Source of the DNA: Gemmatimonas sp.
Lineage (GTDB): Bacteria > Gemmatimonadota > Gemmatimonadetes > Gemmatimonadales > Gemmatimonadaceae
DNA: 64,000 nt
Reading direction: 5' to 3'
Assembly: GCA_011390885.1 (NCBI GenBank)
Contig: JAABRO010000003.1
Coordinates: forward strand, 1 to 64,000
This document shows positions 50,958-63,604 of the stretch, in pieces. A program made the translations under genes and the position numbers. A model generated the notes under the pieces. The model saw nothing but the letters and a program-made list of their open reading frames with translations, had not been told where the DNA came from and searched no databases. Positions within the stretch are counted from its first letter, which is position 1. Every line of letters begins with the position of its first letter.

Positions 50958-52838
50958 CTAGTGCGCGTCCTCGAGCGGCGTGAGCAGCCAGTTGTACAGG
51001 CCGGCGATCCACCACACCGCGCCCGCGATCATGATGCCGACCGCGAGCTTCATGTTGGAATCGGTGAAGAGCATGCCGCTGAACATGAAGATCACGCCGG
51101 CGGCGGTGATGAGGGGCATGATCGACGGGTTCGGCATCGGGATGCCGAGCTGCTTCGCGCTCAGCTGCACGCGACCGGCCTCCTCGGCGTACGTCGTCTC
51201 CTTCGCGATCACGGTGCCCTTGAGGTCCCAGAGCGGGTAGCGCGAGGTGATCTTCGGCAGCTCGTCGAAGTTGTGCTCCGGCGGCGGCGACGGGATCGTC
51301 CACTCGATCGTGGGCGCGCCCCACGGGTTGCTCGAGGCGCGCTCCCCCGACTTCCACGACTTCCACAGGTTGATCAGGCCGAACAGCGTGCCGAGCATGA
51401 GCACGAGCGTGCCGATGGTCGAAAGCATGTTGAACACCTCGATGCCCTGACCGGCGTCGTACTGGTACGTGCGGCGCGGCATGCCGAGCAGCCCGCTGAA
51501 GTGCATCGGGAAGAACGTGAGGTTCATGCCGATGAGCGACAGCCAGAAGTGCCAGTTGCCGAGCGACTCGCTCATGAAGCGGCCGGTGATCTTCGGGAAG
51601 TAGTAGTACAGGCCGGCAAAGAGGCCGAACATCGAGCCACCGAAGAGCACGTAGTGGAAGTGCGCCACGATGAAATACGTGTCGGTCTGCTGCAGGTCGG
51701 CCGGCGGCGAGCTGTGCATCACGCCCGAGATGCCGCCGATGGTGAACATGCCCACGAGGGCGACGCCGAACTTCATGGCCACGGTGAAGCGCAGCTGGCC
51801 GTCCCACATCGTGGCGAGCCAGTTGAAGATCTTCACGCCCGTGGGGATCGCGATCAGCATCGTGGTGAGCGAGAACACCGCGTCGGCGATCGGGCCCATG
51901 CCCACCGAGAACATGTGGTGCGCCCACACGCCGAAGCCGAGGAAGCCGATCAGAATGCCCGAGTACACCATCACCGGGTAACCGAACAGCGGCTTGCGCG
52001 AGAAGGTGGGCAGCACCTCGGACACGAGGCCGAAGGCGGGCAGGATCAGGATGTAGACCTCGGGGTGGCCGAACACCCAGAACAGGTGCTGCCACAGCAG
52101 CGGGTCCGCGCCGGCGCCGATCGCGTAGAAGTTCGTGCCGAAGAAACGGTCGAACTGCAGGAACACGAGCGCAATGGTGATCACCGGGAACGCCAGCGCC
52201 ACCAGGAACTGCACCACGAACGACATCCACGTGAAGATGGGCATGCGCATCAGGTGCATGCCCGGCGCCCGCATGTTGATGATCGTGGTGATGAAGTTGA
52301 ACGCGGCCGCCAGCGACGAGATGCCGAGGATCTGCAGGCCGAGCACCCAGAAGTCCATGTTGATCTGGGGCGAGAACTGCTTCGTGCTCAGCGGCGCGTA
52401 CCCGAACCAGCCGCCATCGGGAGCGACGGAGAAGAAGATCGGCACCGTGATGAAGATGCCGCCGAGCAGGTAGACCCAGTAGCTGAAGGCGTTCAGTCGC
52501 GGGAACGCGACGTCACGGGCGCCGATCTGCAGCGGGATCAGGAAGTTGAAGAAGGCGGCCGACAGCGGCATGATGGCGAGGAACACCATCGTGGTGCCGT
52601 GCATGGTGAACAGCTGGTTGTACATGTCGGCCGACAGGACTTGCCCGTTCGGCACGGCCAGCTGCGCGCGGATGAGGAACGCTTCGAGCCCGCCGATCAC
52701 GAAGAAGACGAGTGCCGTGATCAGGTACAGGACGCCGATGCGCTTGTGGTCGACCGTCGTCAGCCAGCTCCAGAGCCCGGTGTTCGCGGACTCCGTGGCG
52801 GTTGACGTGTACGGCGGGGCGGCGACGAGGGTGGCCAT
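50958..52838 (-). CDS. ctaD: Cytochrome c oxidase subunit I
   Basis: A 626-residue haem-copper oxidase catalytic subunit with at least 12 transmembrane helices. It binds low-spin haem and the high-spin haem/CuB site and reduces oxygen to water with proton pumping. Markers are TTVDHKRIGVLYLI (about 27-40), the His-Tyr motif in FWVFGHPEVYILILPAFG (about 254-271), and the haem-ligand region VAHFHYVLFGGSMFG (about 392-406). The C-terminal extension (about 540-626) adds two more helices, as in caa3 oxidases. It starts 18 bp after ctaC. Confidence 0.97.
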   Translation of the reverse strand: MATLVAAPPYTSTATESANTGLWSWLTTVDHKRIGVLYLITALVFFVIGGLEAFLIRAQLAVPNGQVLSADMYNQLFTMHGTTMVFLAIMPLSAAFFNFLIPLQIGARDVAFPRLNAFSYWVYLLGGIFITVPIFFSVAPDGGWFGYAPLSTKQFSPQINMDFWVLGLQILGISSLAAAFNFITTIINMRAPGMHLMRMPIFTWMSFVVQFLVALAFPVITIALVFLQFDRFFGTNFYAIGAGADPLLWQHLFWVFGHPEVYILILPAFGLVSEVLPTFSRKPLFGYPVMVYSGILIGFLGFGVWAHHMFSVGMGPIADAVFSLTTMLIAIPTGVKIFNWLATMWDGQLRFTVAMKFGVALVGMFTIGGISGVMHSSPPADLQQTDTYFIVAHFHYVLFGGSMFGLFAGLYYYFPKITGRFMSESLGNWHFWLSLIGMNLTFFPMHFSGLLGMPRRTYQYDAGQGIEVFNMLSTIGTLVLMLGTLFGLINLWKSWKSGERASSNPWGAPTIEWTIPSPPPEHNFDELPKITSRYPLWDLKGTVIAKETTYAEEAGRVQLSAKQLGIPMPNPSIMPLITAAGVIFMFSGMLFTDSNMKLAVGIMIAGAVWWIAGLYNWLLTPLEDAH

Positions 52839-52856
52839 CGCTGGGGGTGTCGGGGG

Positions 52857-54149
52857 TTACTTGAGAGCCTGCAGGTAGGCGACGATGTCGGCGATCTGCG
52901 CGTCCGTGAGGCCGCCCATCGCCGCCGAAATGGTGTTCTTGCGCACCGCGTCCCGCTCGCCGATGCCAATGGTCGGCATCAGGCTGCCCGGCTTCATGGC
53001 CGGCGCGTTCTTGATCCAGAGCGCCAGGTGCTTCGCGTCGTTCTGGTAGAGCCCGGACGCGATCGTGTGCCGCGTGGCCACGTGCGTGAGGTTCGGCCCC
53101 ACGTTGGACACCGACATCGGGTTGCCCTTGATCGCATGGCAGCCGATGCAGCTCGAGCGCGAGTACAGCTCGCGGCCACGCTCCGCGTCGCCCTGCGCCA
53201 GCAGCGACTCGTCGAACGTCAGCCCCTTCGGCAGGCGCGTGGTGGGAATCACGTGCGCCGGCAGCTGCTCACGCGGGAACCAGTAGCCGTCCACCGCCGG
53301 CGCCGTGGCCGCCGCGGCCGTGTCGCCCGCCATCGGCATGGCCGACGCGGAATCCTGCACGAGCGCCACGCCGGCACCGCTCGGCACCACCGGCACCGCC
53401 GCCTGCACCGGGAACACCGCCGGTCGCGCCTGGTGCTGCGCCCAGCGCTCGAACTCGTCCGGCTCCACCGTGTACACGCGGAACTTCATGTTCGCGTGCG
53501 ACGACCCGCAGTACTCCGCGCAGAACCCGTTGAAGGCATCCGTCTGGATGTCCGCGTTCGGCGTGAACCACAGGTAGTTCGTCTTGTTGGTGATCAGGTC
53601 GCGCTTGCCGCCGAGCTGCGGCACCCAGAACGAGTGCAGCACGTCGACGGTGGTGAGCGCGAAGTTCACCGTGCGCCCCTTCGGCAGGTAGATCTCGTTC
53701 GCCGTCGTGATGCCGTACTCGGGGTAGCGGAACTCCCACCACCACTGGTGACCCACGACCTCGATCTGCAGCGCATCCGGCGCAGCCTTCGCCTGCGTGG
53801 CGAAGATCGTGCGCACCGTCGGGATCGCGATGAAGATCAGGATGACCGCTGGAATCGCGGTCCAGAGGATCTCGAGCGTCGTGTTGCCGTGCACCGGCTT
53901 CGGATCGGCCGCATTCGGCCGCCGACGGAAGCGCACGATCACGTACACGAGTGCGACTTCCACGGCAATGAACACCAGCGTGCCCCAGAACATCAACTTG
54001 TCGAACAGCGTGTCGATCGACGCGTTGAACTCGGTGGTGTGGTTGAACGTGGAGTTGGGGTACTCGCCGCCGCATGCACCGACGATCATCGCCAGTGCCA
54101 TGAGAAGCGCCGAGGAGAGCCATCGGCGCGGACGGAACGTATGGGCCAT
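52857..54149 (-). CDS. ctaC: Cytochrome c oxidase subunit II fused to cytochrome c (caa3 type)
   Basis: A 430-residue lipoprotein (lipobox VGAC, Cys26) with two transmembrane helices. The CuA domain follows, with GHQWWWEFRYPEYG (about 130) and the CuA ligands in FCAEYCGSSHANM (about 207-219). After a linker of about 80 residues, a cytochrome c domain carries CIGCH (about 335) and an axial Met in KPGSLMP. The fused haem c allows direct electron delivery to CuA, as in caa3 oxidases. The ATG at 54149 is preferred because it begins the lipoprotein signal; an in-frame ATG nine codons upstream is possible. First gene of the operon. Confidence 0.95.
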   Translation of the reverse strand: MAHTFRPRRWLSSALLMALAMIVGACGGEYPNSTFNHTTEFNASIDTLFDKLMFWGTLVFIAVEVALVYVIVRFRRRPNAADPKPVHGNTTLEILWTAIPAVILIFIAIPTVRTIFATQAKAAPDALQIEVVGHQWWWEFRYPEYGITTANEIYLPKGRTVNFALTTVDVLHSFWVPQLGGKRDLITNKTNYLWFTPNADIQTDAFNGFCAEYCGSSHANMKFRVYTVEPDEFERWAQHQARPAVFPVQAAVPVVPSGAGVALVQDSASAMPMAGDTAAAATAPAVDGYWFPREQLPAHVIPTTRLPKGLTFDESLLAQGDAERGRELYSRSSCIGCHAIKGNPMSVSNVGPNLTHVATRHTIASGLYQNDAKHLALWIKNAPAMKPGSLMPTIGIGERDAVRKNTISAAMGGLTDAQIADIVAYLQALK

Positions 54150-54378
54150 GCCAGTTCCGAGAGTAAGTGGAAACATCCGTGTGGACCTGCGTCGCATGAT
54201 TCAGTCCGTCGAAGCTAAACCGCGGTTTCAGCGCAAGGCAAGCAACGAACGTCGCGTTTGCCTCGCGACGCCATGATCGTCCTGCACATGGACAAGATCG
54301 GTGAGTGCACCGCGTTGCACGATTGGACCGACCGTTCCGAACGCTGCGCCCCGATTCGCGATCGCCCGCTCCCTCGTC

Positions 54379-55512
54379 ATGCTTCGCTCGACACCGTCGT
54401 CACAGTGGCCAGGAGCCGCGCCGTCGCTCGCGCGGCGGTTCGCGCCGTGCATCGTGCTCGCCGCGCTCGCCGCCTGCGCGCCAGAGGCCACCGCGCGCGA
54501 GGAAGTGGCCATCGGCGTGGGCGCACTCCCCGGTCGGCCCGGGTACGACAACGTGGTGCGTGGCGTGACACTGGCCGTCGAGCGACTCAACGAGGCCGGT
54601 GGCCGGCGCTTCCGGGTCGCCCTCCCCGCGGACTCCGCCCGCAGCGCCGTGGCCGTCGCCGCCGCCCACCGCGCCGATCCGGCCGTCATCGCCGTGGTCG
54701 GGCATCCGGAAAGCGGCGCCACCCAGGCCACCATCCCGGTCTACGCCGGCGTCGGGGAGGACGACCACGAGGCGGTCGCCCTCGTCTCCCCCACCGCCTC
54801 CTCCCCCGCCCTCTCGGGGATCAGCCCATGGTTCTTCCGCGTCGCGCCCAGCGACGCCGCCGGCGCGCGCGACGTGGCCCGCTACGCCTGGGACTCGCTT
54901 CGGGTCGGCATCGCGGCGGTGATCTACCGCAACGACGCGTACGGCCGGGACTGGGCCGACGCCTTCGCCACCGCCTGGAAGGACCGCGGCGGCACCGTCC
55001 CCATCCGCGACCCCTACCGGACCGGCCAGACCGACTGGGCCATCCAGGCCGCGCACATCGCGCACGTCGACCCCGATGTCGTGCTCTTCCCCGGCGATAC
55101 CGACGACGCCATCGCGCTGCTGCGTGCCCTGCGCGCCGCCGGTGCCCGCGCCGCGTTCATCGCCGGTGACGGCGCCGAGGGGATCGCCCGGGTCCCGGAG
55201 TTTGCCGGCGCGCGCTATGTGAGCTTCTACCGCGAGGACTCCACCGCCGGCGCGGCCGCCACGCGGTTCGCGAACGCCTGGCGGGCCGCCTACCGCGACA
55301 CCCCCGACATGTTCGGCGCCCTCTCCTACGACGCGGCGCTCGCCATCGGAAGCGCCTGGCGGGCCGCGTCCGACAAGACACGCGCCGGCCTGCGCGATGC
55401 GCTCGCGCGCGTCCAGCTCGACGGCGCCGGCGGACGCATCGCCTTCGATGCCGCCACGCACGACGTCGTGGGCCGCAACATCGTGGTCGTCACCGTCGGC
55501 GGGACGCCATGA
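54379..55512 (+). CDS. Type I periplasmic substrate-binding lipoprotein (amino-acid/branched-chain type)
   Basis: A 377-residue Venus-flytrap protein. The lipobox LAALAAC gives lipidated Cys33. The fold opens [20 protein letters not shown] and continues with typical LivJ-like motifs: [17 protein letters not shown] (about 105-121), the [11 protein letters not shown] region (about 136-146), [14 protein letters not shown] (about 184-197) and [16 protein letters not shown] (about 236-251). No ABC permease or ATPase gene is nearby. Instead its stop codon overlaps the chemoreceptor start (ATGA), so it probably delivers ligand to that receptor. The ligand is unknown. The ATG at 54379 is preferred over a GTG 26 codons upstream because it yields the lipoprotein signal. 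Confidence 0.9.
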   Translation: MLRSTPSSQWPGAAPSLARRFAPCIVLAALAACAPEATAREEVAIGVGALPGRPGYDNVVRGVTLAVERLNEAGGRRFRVALPADSARSAVAVAAAHRADPAVIAVVGHPESGATQATIPVYAGVGEDDHEAVALVSPTASSPALSGISPWFFRVAPSDAAGARDVARYAWDSLRVGIAAVIYRNDAYGRDWADAFATAWKDRGGTVPIRDPYRTGQTDWAIQAAHIAHVDPDVVLFPGDTDDAIALLRALRAAGARAAFIAGDGAEGIARVPEFAGARYVSFYREDSTAGAAATRFANAWRAAYRDTPDMFGALSYDAALAIGSAWRAASDKTRAGLRDALARVQLDGAGGRIAFDAATHDVVGRNIVVVTVGGTP

Positions 55513-57233
55513 TCGGGCGGCTGCGGCGCTTCCGGCTGGCCACCATTCGCGGGCGACTGCTCGCCGGATTCACCACCAGCATCGGCCTGCTGCTGCTCGC
55601 CGGCGTGCTCGGCTGGATCGGGCTGCAGCGCACGAACGCCCTCTCCGAGCGCACCGTCGCCGAACTCGGCGCGAAGACCGAGGTCACCGAGCAGGTCATC
55701 ACGGCCATCCTTCGTGAGGTCGTCGGCGCCTTGCGCTACACGCAGACCGGTGCCGATGCGGAGTCCGATCGCTACCTCGCGCTCGCGCGCGAGGCCGACC
55801 GCGTGCTGCGCACGGCGAGCGCGGACACCCTGCTCGGCGACCGCGAGCGGCTCGTGCTCGAGCGCGTGGCCGACCTGCAGTCCACCTTCGAGGTCCGCAT
55901 TGCCACGGCGCACGCGCTGCAGGTGCTCGGCCGCGACGTCGATGCGGCGCGCCTGCTCGAGGAGGCAGCGCTGGACATCGGTCGCATCGAGGCGCAACTG
56001 CAGGAGTTGCGCGGCGCCGCGCGCGTCGGCGCGGCGTTCGCCCTCGCCGACATGGAGGGCGCGCAGCGCCAGGGCGAGTGGTCGCTGGCCGTGGTCATCC
56101 TGCTCGCCTTCGCCGTGGCCGCCTTCTTCGGCAGCACCACCGCACGCGCCGTCTCCGAGCCGTTGGCCGCGCTGCAGGGGGAGATGGCCGCGATGGGTGC
56201 CGGCGACCTGCACGAACCCGACACCACGCTTGACGAGCTGGTGATCGCGCGCGAATACGCCGACCTGCTCGGCGCGATGCGACAGGCCCGCGCGCGACTG
56301 CGCGAACTGCTGCGCGAAGTGCAGGTCGAGGCCGACCAGGTGACGCTCGCCGCCAGCGAGCTCTCGGCCTCCTCGTCGGCGGCCGCCGCCTCCTCGCAGC
56401 ATGTCACCGCGGCCGTCATGGATATCTCGCACGGTGCCGCCGTGCAGCTCGACGCGCTGCAGGCAGCGAGCGATGCGGTGCGCCAGCTGGTGGACGCGGG
56501 GGCGTCGATCGCCGAAGCAGCTGCCGAGACCGGCGAGGCCGGCGCCGACATCCGCACCACCGCCAATGCCACGCGCGACCAGGTGCAGAAGGCGCTCGAC
56601 GCCCTCGACGCCGCGCGCGCCACGGTGCTCGAGTCGCAGGCCGAGATGGGCGCGCTGCGTGACGTCACCAGCACGGTGGACGACTTCGTCACCGTGATCT
56701 CCGACATCGCCACGCAGACCAACCTGCTCGCCCTCAACGCCGCCATCGAGGCGGCACGTGCCGGCCCCGCCGGCCGCGGCTTCGCCGTCGTGGCGCAGGA
56801 GGTGCGCACGCTCGCGGAACAGAGCGCGAACGCCGCGCAGGAAGTCACGGAGAATGTGCAGCGCATCCGCGCGCGCCTCGCGAGTGCCTCGCAGGCGGTG
56901 GAGTCCGGCGTCACACGCATGCGCGACGCCGGCGACGTGGCGCAGGATGTGTCCTCCGCCCTCGGACGCATCGAGCGCGTGGTGGACCGCGTGGAGCAGT
57001 CCACCAACCGCGTGGTCGTCTCGGTGTCGGTCAACCACGCGTCGCTCGGTGCCGTGCAGCAGTCGCTCACGAGCGCGCGCGACACGTCGGAAGGGCACGC
57101 CGCCGCGGCGCAGGAGGTGGCCGCCAGCACCGAGGAGACCAGCGCGTCGGCTGAGGAAGTGTCCGCCACGGCCGACGTACTGCAGACGGCCAGCGTGCGA
57201 TTGCGCACGCTGGTCGGGGCTTTCCGGACGTAG
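55509..57233 (+). CDS. Methyl-accepting chemotaxis protein
   Basis: A 574-residue transducer. Transmembrane helices lie at about 14-36 and 191-210, flanking a ~150-residue helical periplasmic sensor region. A HAMP domain follows (about 211-265), then the signalling domain (about 290-540). The conserved hairpin tip [20 protein letters not shown] (about 407-426) and [21 protein letters not shown] are clear. There is no CheR-tether pentapeptide at the C-terminus. It is translationally coupled to the upstream binding lipoprotein, suggesting ligand sensing through that protein, as in Tar-MBP-type sensing. It ends one base before the stop codon of the convergent gene. Confidence 0.94.
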   Translation: MIGRLRRFRLATIRGRLLAGFTTSIGLLLLAGVLGWIGLQRTNALSERTVAELGAKTEVTEQVITAILREVVGALRYTQTGADAESDRYLALAREADRVLRTASADTLLGDRERLVLERVADLQSTFEVRIATAHALQVLGRDVDAARLLEEAALDIGRIEAQLQELRGAARVGAAFALADMEGAQRQGEWSLAVVILLAFAVAAFFGSTTARAVSEPLAALQGEMAAMGAGDLHEPDTTLDELVIAREYADLLGAMRQARARLRELLREVQVEADQVTLAASELSASSSAAAASSQHVTAAVMDISHGAAVQLDALQAASDAVRQLVDAGASIAEAAAETGEAGADIRTTANATRDQVQKALDALDAARATVLESQAEMGALRDVTSTVDDFVTVISDIATQTNLLALNAAIEAARAGPAGRGFAVVAQEVRTLAEQSANAAQEVTENVQRIRARLASASQAVESGVTRMRDAGDVAQDVSSALGRIERVVDRVEQSTNRVVVSVSVNHASLGAVQQSLTSARDTSEGHAAAAQEVAASTEETSASAEEVSATADVLQTASVRLRTLVGAFRT

Positions 57234-57234
57234 C

Positions 57235-58377
57235 CTACGCCACCTGCTCCACCACGATGCCGCGCTCGGCGAGCATGGCGAGGTAGCGCTCCGCCGGCAT
57301 GCATTCATCGGGGGTGTGCACACCGGGCCTGATCACGCCCTCGGCCTGCAGCTGCGCCGTGATGGACAGCGTGAAGCCCGTGGTCTGCATCATCGCGGTC
57401 AGTCCGTTCGCTTCATCGTAGCGGGCCACGAGTTGCCACGCGCGCGTGGCCGGCGCGCCGTCCTTCGTGCCCGACACGACCACGCGCAGCGCCACGAGGT
57501 CGCGGCCGCCCGGCTTGCGCAGCTTCTCGCCCGCGACCTTCACGAACACGTCGCGCGGCACCACCTGCTGCCCCTTCACGTCGACGGGCTCGAGCGACAG
57601 CAGCCCGAGGTCACGGATCGCCTCCATGATCTTCGCGTGCCCGGGGTAGCGAAGGGTCTTGTATTCCATGTTCGGAATCTTGCCTTCGTACCGGAAGGGC
57701 ATCGTGGACAGGCCACCCGCCGTGTGGAACGCTTCGAGCGTGCCCACCGGCGCCGGGAACTCGACGTCCTCACGCTCCGAGAGCGCCGTGACCGTGACGC
57801 GCCGTCCGTCGCGCACGACCAGCGACTCGGTGGTGTAGTAGTCCACCACCCCCTCGAGCGAGTACACGATCTGGTAGTTGAGCGGCGGCTGCGGGTCCTG
57901 CGGCAGGCCACCCACGTACAACTGCACCCGGTCGACGCGATCGAGCTGCGAGATGCCGAGCTGCGCGATCACGTTCACCATGCCGGGCGCGAGCCCGGTG
58001 TCCGGCACCACGCTCACGCCCTTGGCTTCGGCGTCGGCATCGAGTCCCTTCTGCTGCAGCACGATCTCGGTGTTGCCGCCGAGGTCCGTGAAGTGCACGC
58101 CGCATTCCACGGCGAGCTGCGCGAGCGGATAGTTGAAGTAGTACGGGATCGCGCTCATCACCGCCGTGGCGTCGCGCATGAGCGCGCGCACGGCCTCGTG
58201 GTTGCGCACGTCCACTTCGGCGGTCGCCAGGCGGCCGCCGAGATGCGGCTGGAGAAATGCCGGCAGCGCGCCGACGCGCAGGTCGGCGAGGACCACGCGC
58301 TCGACGGCGGGATTCTTGAGCAGGTCGAATGCGCACGCCGAGCCCTGAAGGCCGGCGCCGAGCACGAGCATCCGCAT
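57235..58377 (-). CDS. Saccharopine dehydrogenase-like oxidoreductase
   Basis: A 380-residue NAD(P)-dependent enzyme of the Lys9/saccharopine-dehydrogenase-like family. The Rossmann GxGxxG equivalent is LGAGLQGSA (about 5-13), followed by ATAVMSAIPYYFNYPLAQLAVE (about 70-91) and the GVSVVPDTGLAPGMVNVIA substrate region (about 120-138). In lysine metabolism such enzymes convert saccharopine or carry out related reductive aminations. No lysine-pathway neighbour is present, so the substrate is unconfirmed. The ATG at 58377 starts directly before the nucleotide-binding motif. Confidence 0.9.
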   Translation of the reverse strand: MRMLVLGAGLQGSACAFDLLKNPAVERVVLADLRVGALPAFLQPHLGGRLATAEVDVRNHEAVRALMRDATAVMSAIPYYFNYPLAQLAVECGVHFTDLGGNTEIVLQQKGLDADAEAKGVSVVPDTGLAPGMVNVIAQLGISQLDRVDRVQLYVGGLPQDPQPPLNYQIVYSLEGVVDYYTTESLVVRDGRRVTVTALSEREDVEFPAPVGTLEAFHTAGGLSTMPFRYEGKIPNMEYKTLRYPGHAKIMEAIRDLGLLSLEPVDVKGQQVVPRDVFVKVAGEKLRKPGGRDLVALRVVVSGTKDGAPATRAWQLVARYDEANGLTAMMQTTGFTLSITAQLQAEGVIRPGVHTPDECMPAERYLAMLAERGIVVEQVA

Positions 58378-58469
58378 GCGGAGGTCTCCGTTCGGGGGAG
58401 TGACTGGGGGTGGTAGCACCGAAAGGTAACCCGGCGCGCGGACCCCCTGCAGGAACTCCGGCGCCGCGG

Positions 58470-59945
58470 CTAGCGGCGCACCCGATCCCGACCGTCGGCC
58501 TTCGCGCGGTACAGCGCCGCATCGGCACGCGCGAACAGGTCCTCGACGGTGTCGATGCGCGCGGCCGGAAAGGTGGCCACGCCGATGCTCGCCGACAGGG
58601 CGATCGCCTCCTCACCAGGCCGCGACGCGAAGCCGGTGCCTTTCACCGCTGCGCGGACCCGCTCGGCGAAGGCGTCTGCCCCGGCATCGTCGGTTTCGGG
58701 GAGCACGATCACGAACTCCTCGCCGCCGTAGCGCGCGACGAGGTCGTTCTCGCGCACGAGATCGTGCAGCAGCCGCGCCATGTCGCGCAGCACGTCGTCG
58801 CCGATGAGGTGTCCGTAGGTGTCGTTCACCTGCTTGAAGTGATCGAGGTCGATCATGAGCAGGGCGAGCGACGAATCGTAGCGCAGCGCGCGCTCCATCT
58901 CCGCCGTGATGTTCTCGGCGAGCGCGCGGCGGTTGAGCAGTTGCGTGAGCGGGTCGGTCTGCGCGAGCTGCTCGAGGCGCGCATTGTCGGCCATGGTGTG
59001 TTCGACCATGCGCGCGCGCTGGATGACCGAGACCGCCGCCGTGATCACGGCCTCGGCGAACTCCAGGTCGGCCGGCCCGAGCGGGTCCTGGTCGCGCGTG
59101 CGCCGCACGAGGAACACGCCGTAGGCGCCGCGGTCCACGGTGAACGGCAGCGCGATGACCGAGCGGATGTTGACCTGCGTGCCCTCGAGCCCCCAGACGT
59201 GGCGCACCCCGTCGTAGAGCGGATGCGTGGCGATGTCTTCCACGAGCACCGGCTGGCCCGTCTCGAGCGCGGCTTCGAGTTCCGGATAGCGATCGAGCGA
59301 GACCTCGAGATTGGTGATCTTGGGGTTCTCCACCGCCGCCACCACCGAGGCCGTGCGTCCCCCCGCGTTGGCCAGGATCACCGAGCAGTGCGACACGCCA
59401 AGGGCGCGCGCCGCGCGGCCGACGAGCAGCTGGTACAACTCGCTCACCGACAGGTCGCCGGTGACCTCGTGCAGGATGTCCACCAGCTTGCGCCGGCTCT
59501 CGGCGTCTTCCTGCGCACGCTGCAGCGCCGTTTCCGTGCGCTGCAGCGCCTCACGCGTGGCGCGAAACATCGCACCGTGGCGGAGGTGCGCCTGCACGCG
59601 GGCCACGAGCTCCTTGGGGCGATACGGCTTGCGCACGAAGTCCACCGCGCCGAGGCCGAGCGCGCGCACCGAGGCCTCTTCCGGCGGCAGCGCCGACAGC
59701 ATGAGCACGGGCAGTTCGTGCCAGCGCGGGTCGGCCTTGATGCGCTGCAGCAGGTCGTAGCCCTGCGCATCGGGGAGCAGGATGTCGAGCAGTACCAGAT
59801 CGGGACGACGCTCCTCGAGCGCGGCCAAACACGCCGCGCCCGAGGTGGTGCGCACCACGTCGTACCCGTTCTCCTCCAGCAGCCACCCGAGGGATTCGAG
59901 GACGGCCGGATCATCGTCGGCCAGGAGGATGCGCGCCGACGCCAT
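58470..59945 (-). CDS. Response regulator with REC, GAF and GGDEF domains (diguanylate cyclase)
   Basis: A 491-residue regulator. The receiver (about 4-120) has phosphoacceptor Asp54 in LLDILLPDA and Lys in VRKPYR. A short coiled coil and a GAF domain (about 170-310) follow, then GGDEF (about 330-488). The active site reads GGEEF and the product-inhibition RxxD site is intact five residues before it (RENDLVARYGGEEF), so it should make c-di-GMP with feedback control. The start ATG overlaps the dehydratase stop codon by one base (TGATG), so the two are co-translated although functionally unrelated at first sight. The kinase partner is unknown. Confidence 0.95.
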   Translation of the reverse strand: MASARILLADDDPAVLESLGWLLEENGYDVVRTTSGAACLAALEERRPDLVLLDILLPDAQGYDLLQRIKADPRWHELPVLMLSALPPEEASVRALGLGAVDFVRKPYRPKELVARVQAHLRHGAMFRATREALQRTETALQRAQEDAESRRKLVDILHEVTGDLSVSELYQLLVGRAARALGVSHCSVILANAGGRTASVVAAVENPKITNLEVSLDRYPELEAALETGQPVLVEDIATHPLYDGVRHVWGLEGTQVNIRSVIALPFTVDRGAYGVFLVRRTRDQDPLGPADLEFAEAVITAAVSVIQRARMVEHTMADNARLEQLAQTDPLTQLLNRRALAENITAEMERALRYDSSLALLMIDLDHFKQVNDTYGHLIGDDVLRDMARLLHDLVRENDLVARYGGEEFVIVLPETDDAGADAFAERVRAAVKGTGFASRPGEEAIALSASIGVATFPAARIDTVEDLFARADAALYRAKADGRDRVRR

Positions 59946-60946
59946 CAGCGCGGGTCCGCCGTCTCCGCGGCCATGGCCTCGTCGGCGACGTGCGCCGCGA
60001 GGCCGTCCCACTCGATGTTGCCACCGCTCAGCACGGCCACGATCGGGCCGTCGGCGGGCACCTTCCCTTCGAGCACGGCGGCAAGCGTGATCGCCCCGCT
60101 GGGCTCGCACACCAGTTTGAGGCGGTCGAGCAGGAAGCGCATGGTGCAGCGGATGGGCCCGTCCTCCACCGACACGACTTCGTCGGTGAGCTGCGACAGG
60201 TGGTCCCAGTTGCGATCACCGAGGCGCACGCCGAGCAGGCCGTCGGCGATGGACGCCGTGCGATCGAGGGTGACCGGCCCGCCGGCGGCGAGTGCACGCG
60301 AGAGCTTCGGCGCGCCCGCCGGCTCCACGCAGACCACGCGCACGGACGGCTTGCGCGCCTTCACCGCCGCCGCCACCCCTGACGACAACCCGCCGCCACC
60401 CACCGGCACGACGACCGTGGCCACGTCGGGGAGGTCGTCCACGATTTCGAGCCCCGTGGTGCCCTGGCCGGCGATGATCGTGTCATCGTCGAAGGGCGGC
60501 ACGACCACGGCGCCGGTCGCGGCCGACAGCTCCTCGGCACGCGCAATGCGCTCGATGGTGGTGGTGCCCACGAGCTCGACGGTGGCGCCCAGGCGCTTCG
60601 CGCCCGCCGCCTTGGCGGGGGACACGGTGACGGGCATGACCACCGTGCACGGGACGCCGAAGTGCCGGGCTGCGTACGCCACGGCCTGTGCGTGGTTGCC
60701 GCTCGAGGGGGCGATGACGCCACGCGCCCGATCCTCGGGGCGCATGGTCGCGAGGTAGTTGTAGGCGCCGCGCACCTTGAAGGCACCGACGCGCTGGAGA
60801 CACTCCGCCTTCACCCACACGCCGTGCGGAAAGCGCTCGGCGAGGGCGTCGACGGGGAGCAGGGGCGTGCGCAGGGCCACCCCGCGAAGACGCGAGGCGG
60901 CCGCTTCGAACGCCGGAAGGGCCACGAGTGCAGGGGAGTGAGTCAT
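59945..60946 (-). CDS. PLP-dependent threonine/serine dehydratase, catabolic short form
   Basis: A 333-residue fold-type II PLP enzyme converting threonine (or serine) to 2-oxobutyrate (or pyruvate) and ammonia. Lys57 in GAFKVRGA binds PLP, SSGNHAQAVA (81-90) contacts the substrate, and VVPVGGGGLSSG (about 178-189) holds the phosphate. There is no C-terminal ACT domain, so it resembles the non-allosteric TdcB type rather than IlvA; serine racemase is an alternative. It lies 26 bp downstream of gyrA on the same strand and overlaps the GGDEF gene start. Confidence 0.93.
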   Translation of the reverse strand: MTHSPALVALPAFEAAASRLRGVALRTPLLPVDALAERFPHGVWVKAECLQRVGAFKVRGAYNYLATMRPEDRARGVIAPSSGNHAQAVAYAARHFGVPCTVVMPVTVSPAKAAGAKRLGATVELVGTTTIERIARAEELSAATGAVVVPPFDDDTIIAGQGTTGLEIVDDLPDVATVVVPVGGGGLSSGVAAAVKARKPSVRVVCVEPAGAPKLSRALAAGGPVTLDRTASIADGLLGVRLGDRNWDHLSQLTDEVVSVEDGPIRCTMRFLLDRLKLVCEPSGAITLAAVLEGKVPADGPIVAVLSGGNIEWDGLAAHVADEAMAAETADPR

Positions 60947-60972
60947 GGTGGTCTGACGATCGCGGGGGCGGC

Positions 60973-63498
<2,526 letters not shown>

Positions 63499-63564
63499 GG
63501 ATGGGTCGGAGGGGGTCGGAACGGGCCCCGTCGGCGCCGCGTCGGCGCAGGGGGCAACCTGTGA

Positions 63565-63570
63565 AATTTA
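63565..63570 (-). promoter_or_regulatory. Possible -10 box TAAATT for gyrA
   Basis: TAAATT (minus strand) is the only AT-rich hexamer in the 106 bp upstream of gyrA. It lies about 67 bp before the ATG. The -35 is not clear. Confidence 0.35.
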
Positions 63571-63604
63571 GTCGGTCGGCACCCCGACCTGTACCGCCGC
63601 CGGA

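Noticed and set aside
54301-54378. Upstream GTG start for the binding lipoprotein
   Set aside because: It would add 26 residues ahead of the lipoprotein signal; the ATG at 54379 places the lipobox correctly.
57233-57235. Possible readthrough or regulation at the 1-base gap between the convergent chemoreceptor and saccharopine-dehydrogenase-like genes
   Set aside because: Tight convergent ends are common in dense genomes and no hairpin or other signal was seen.
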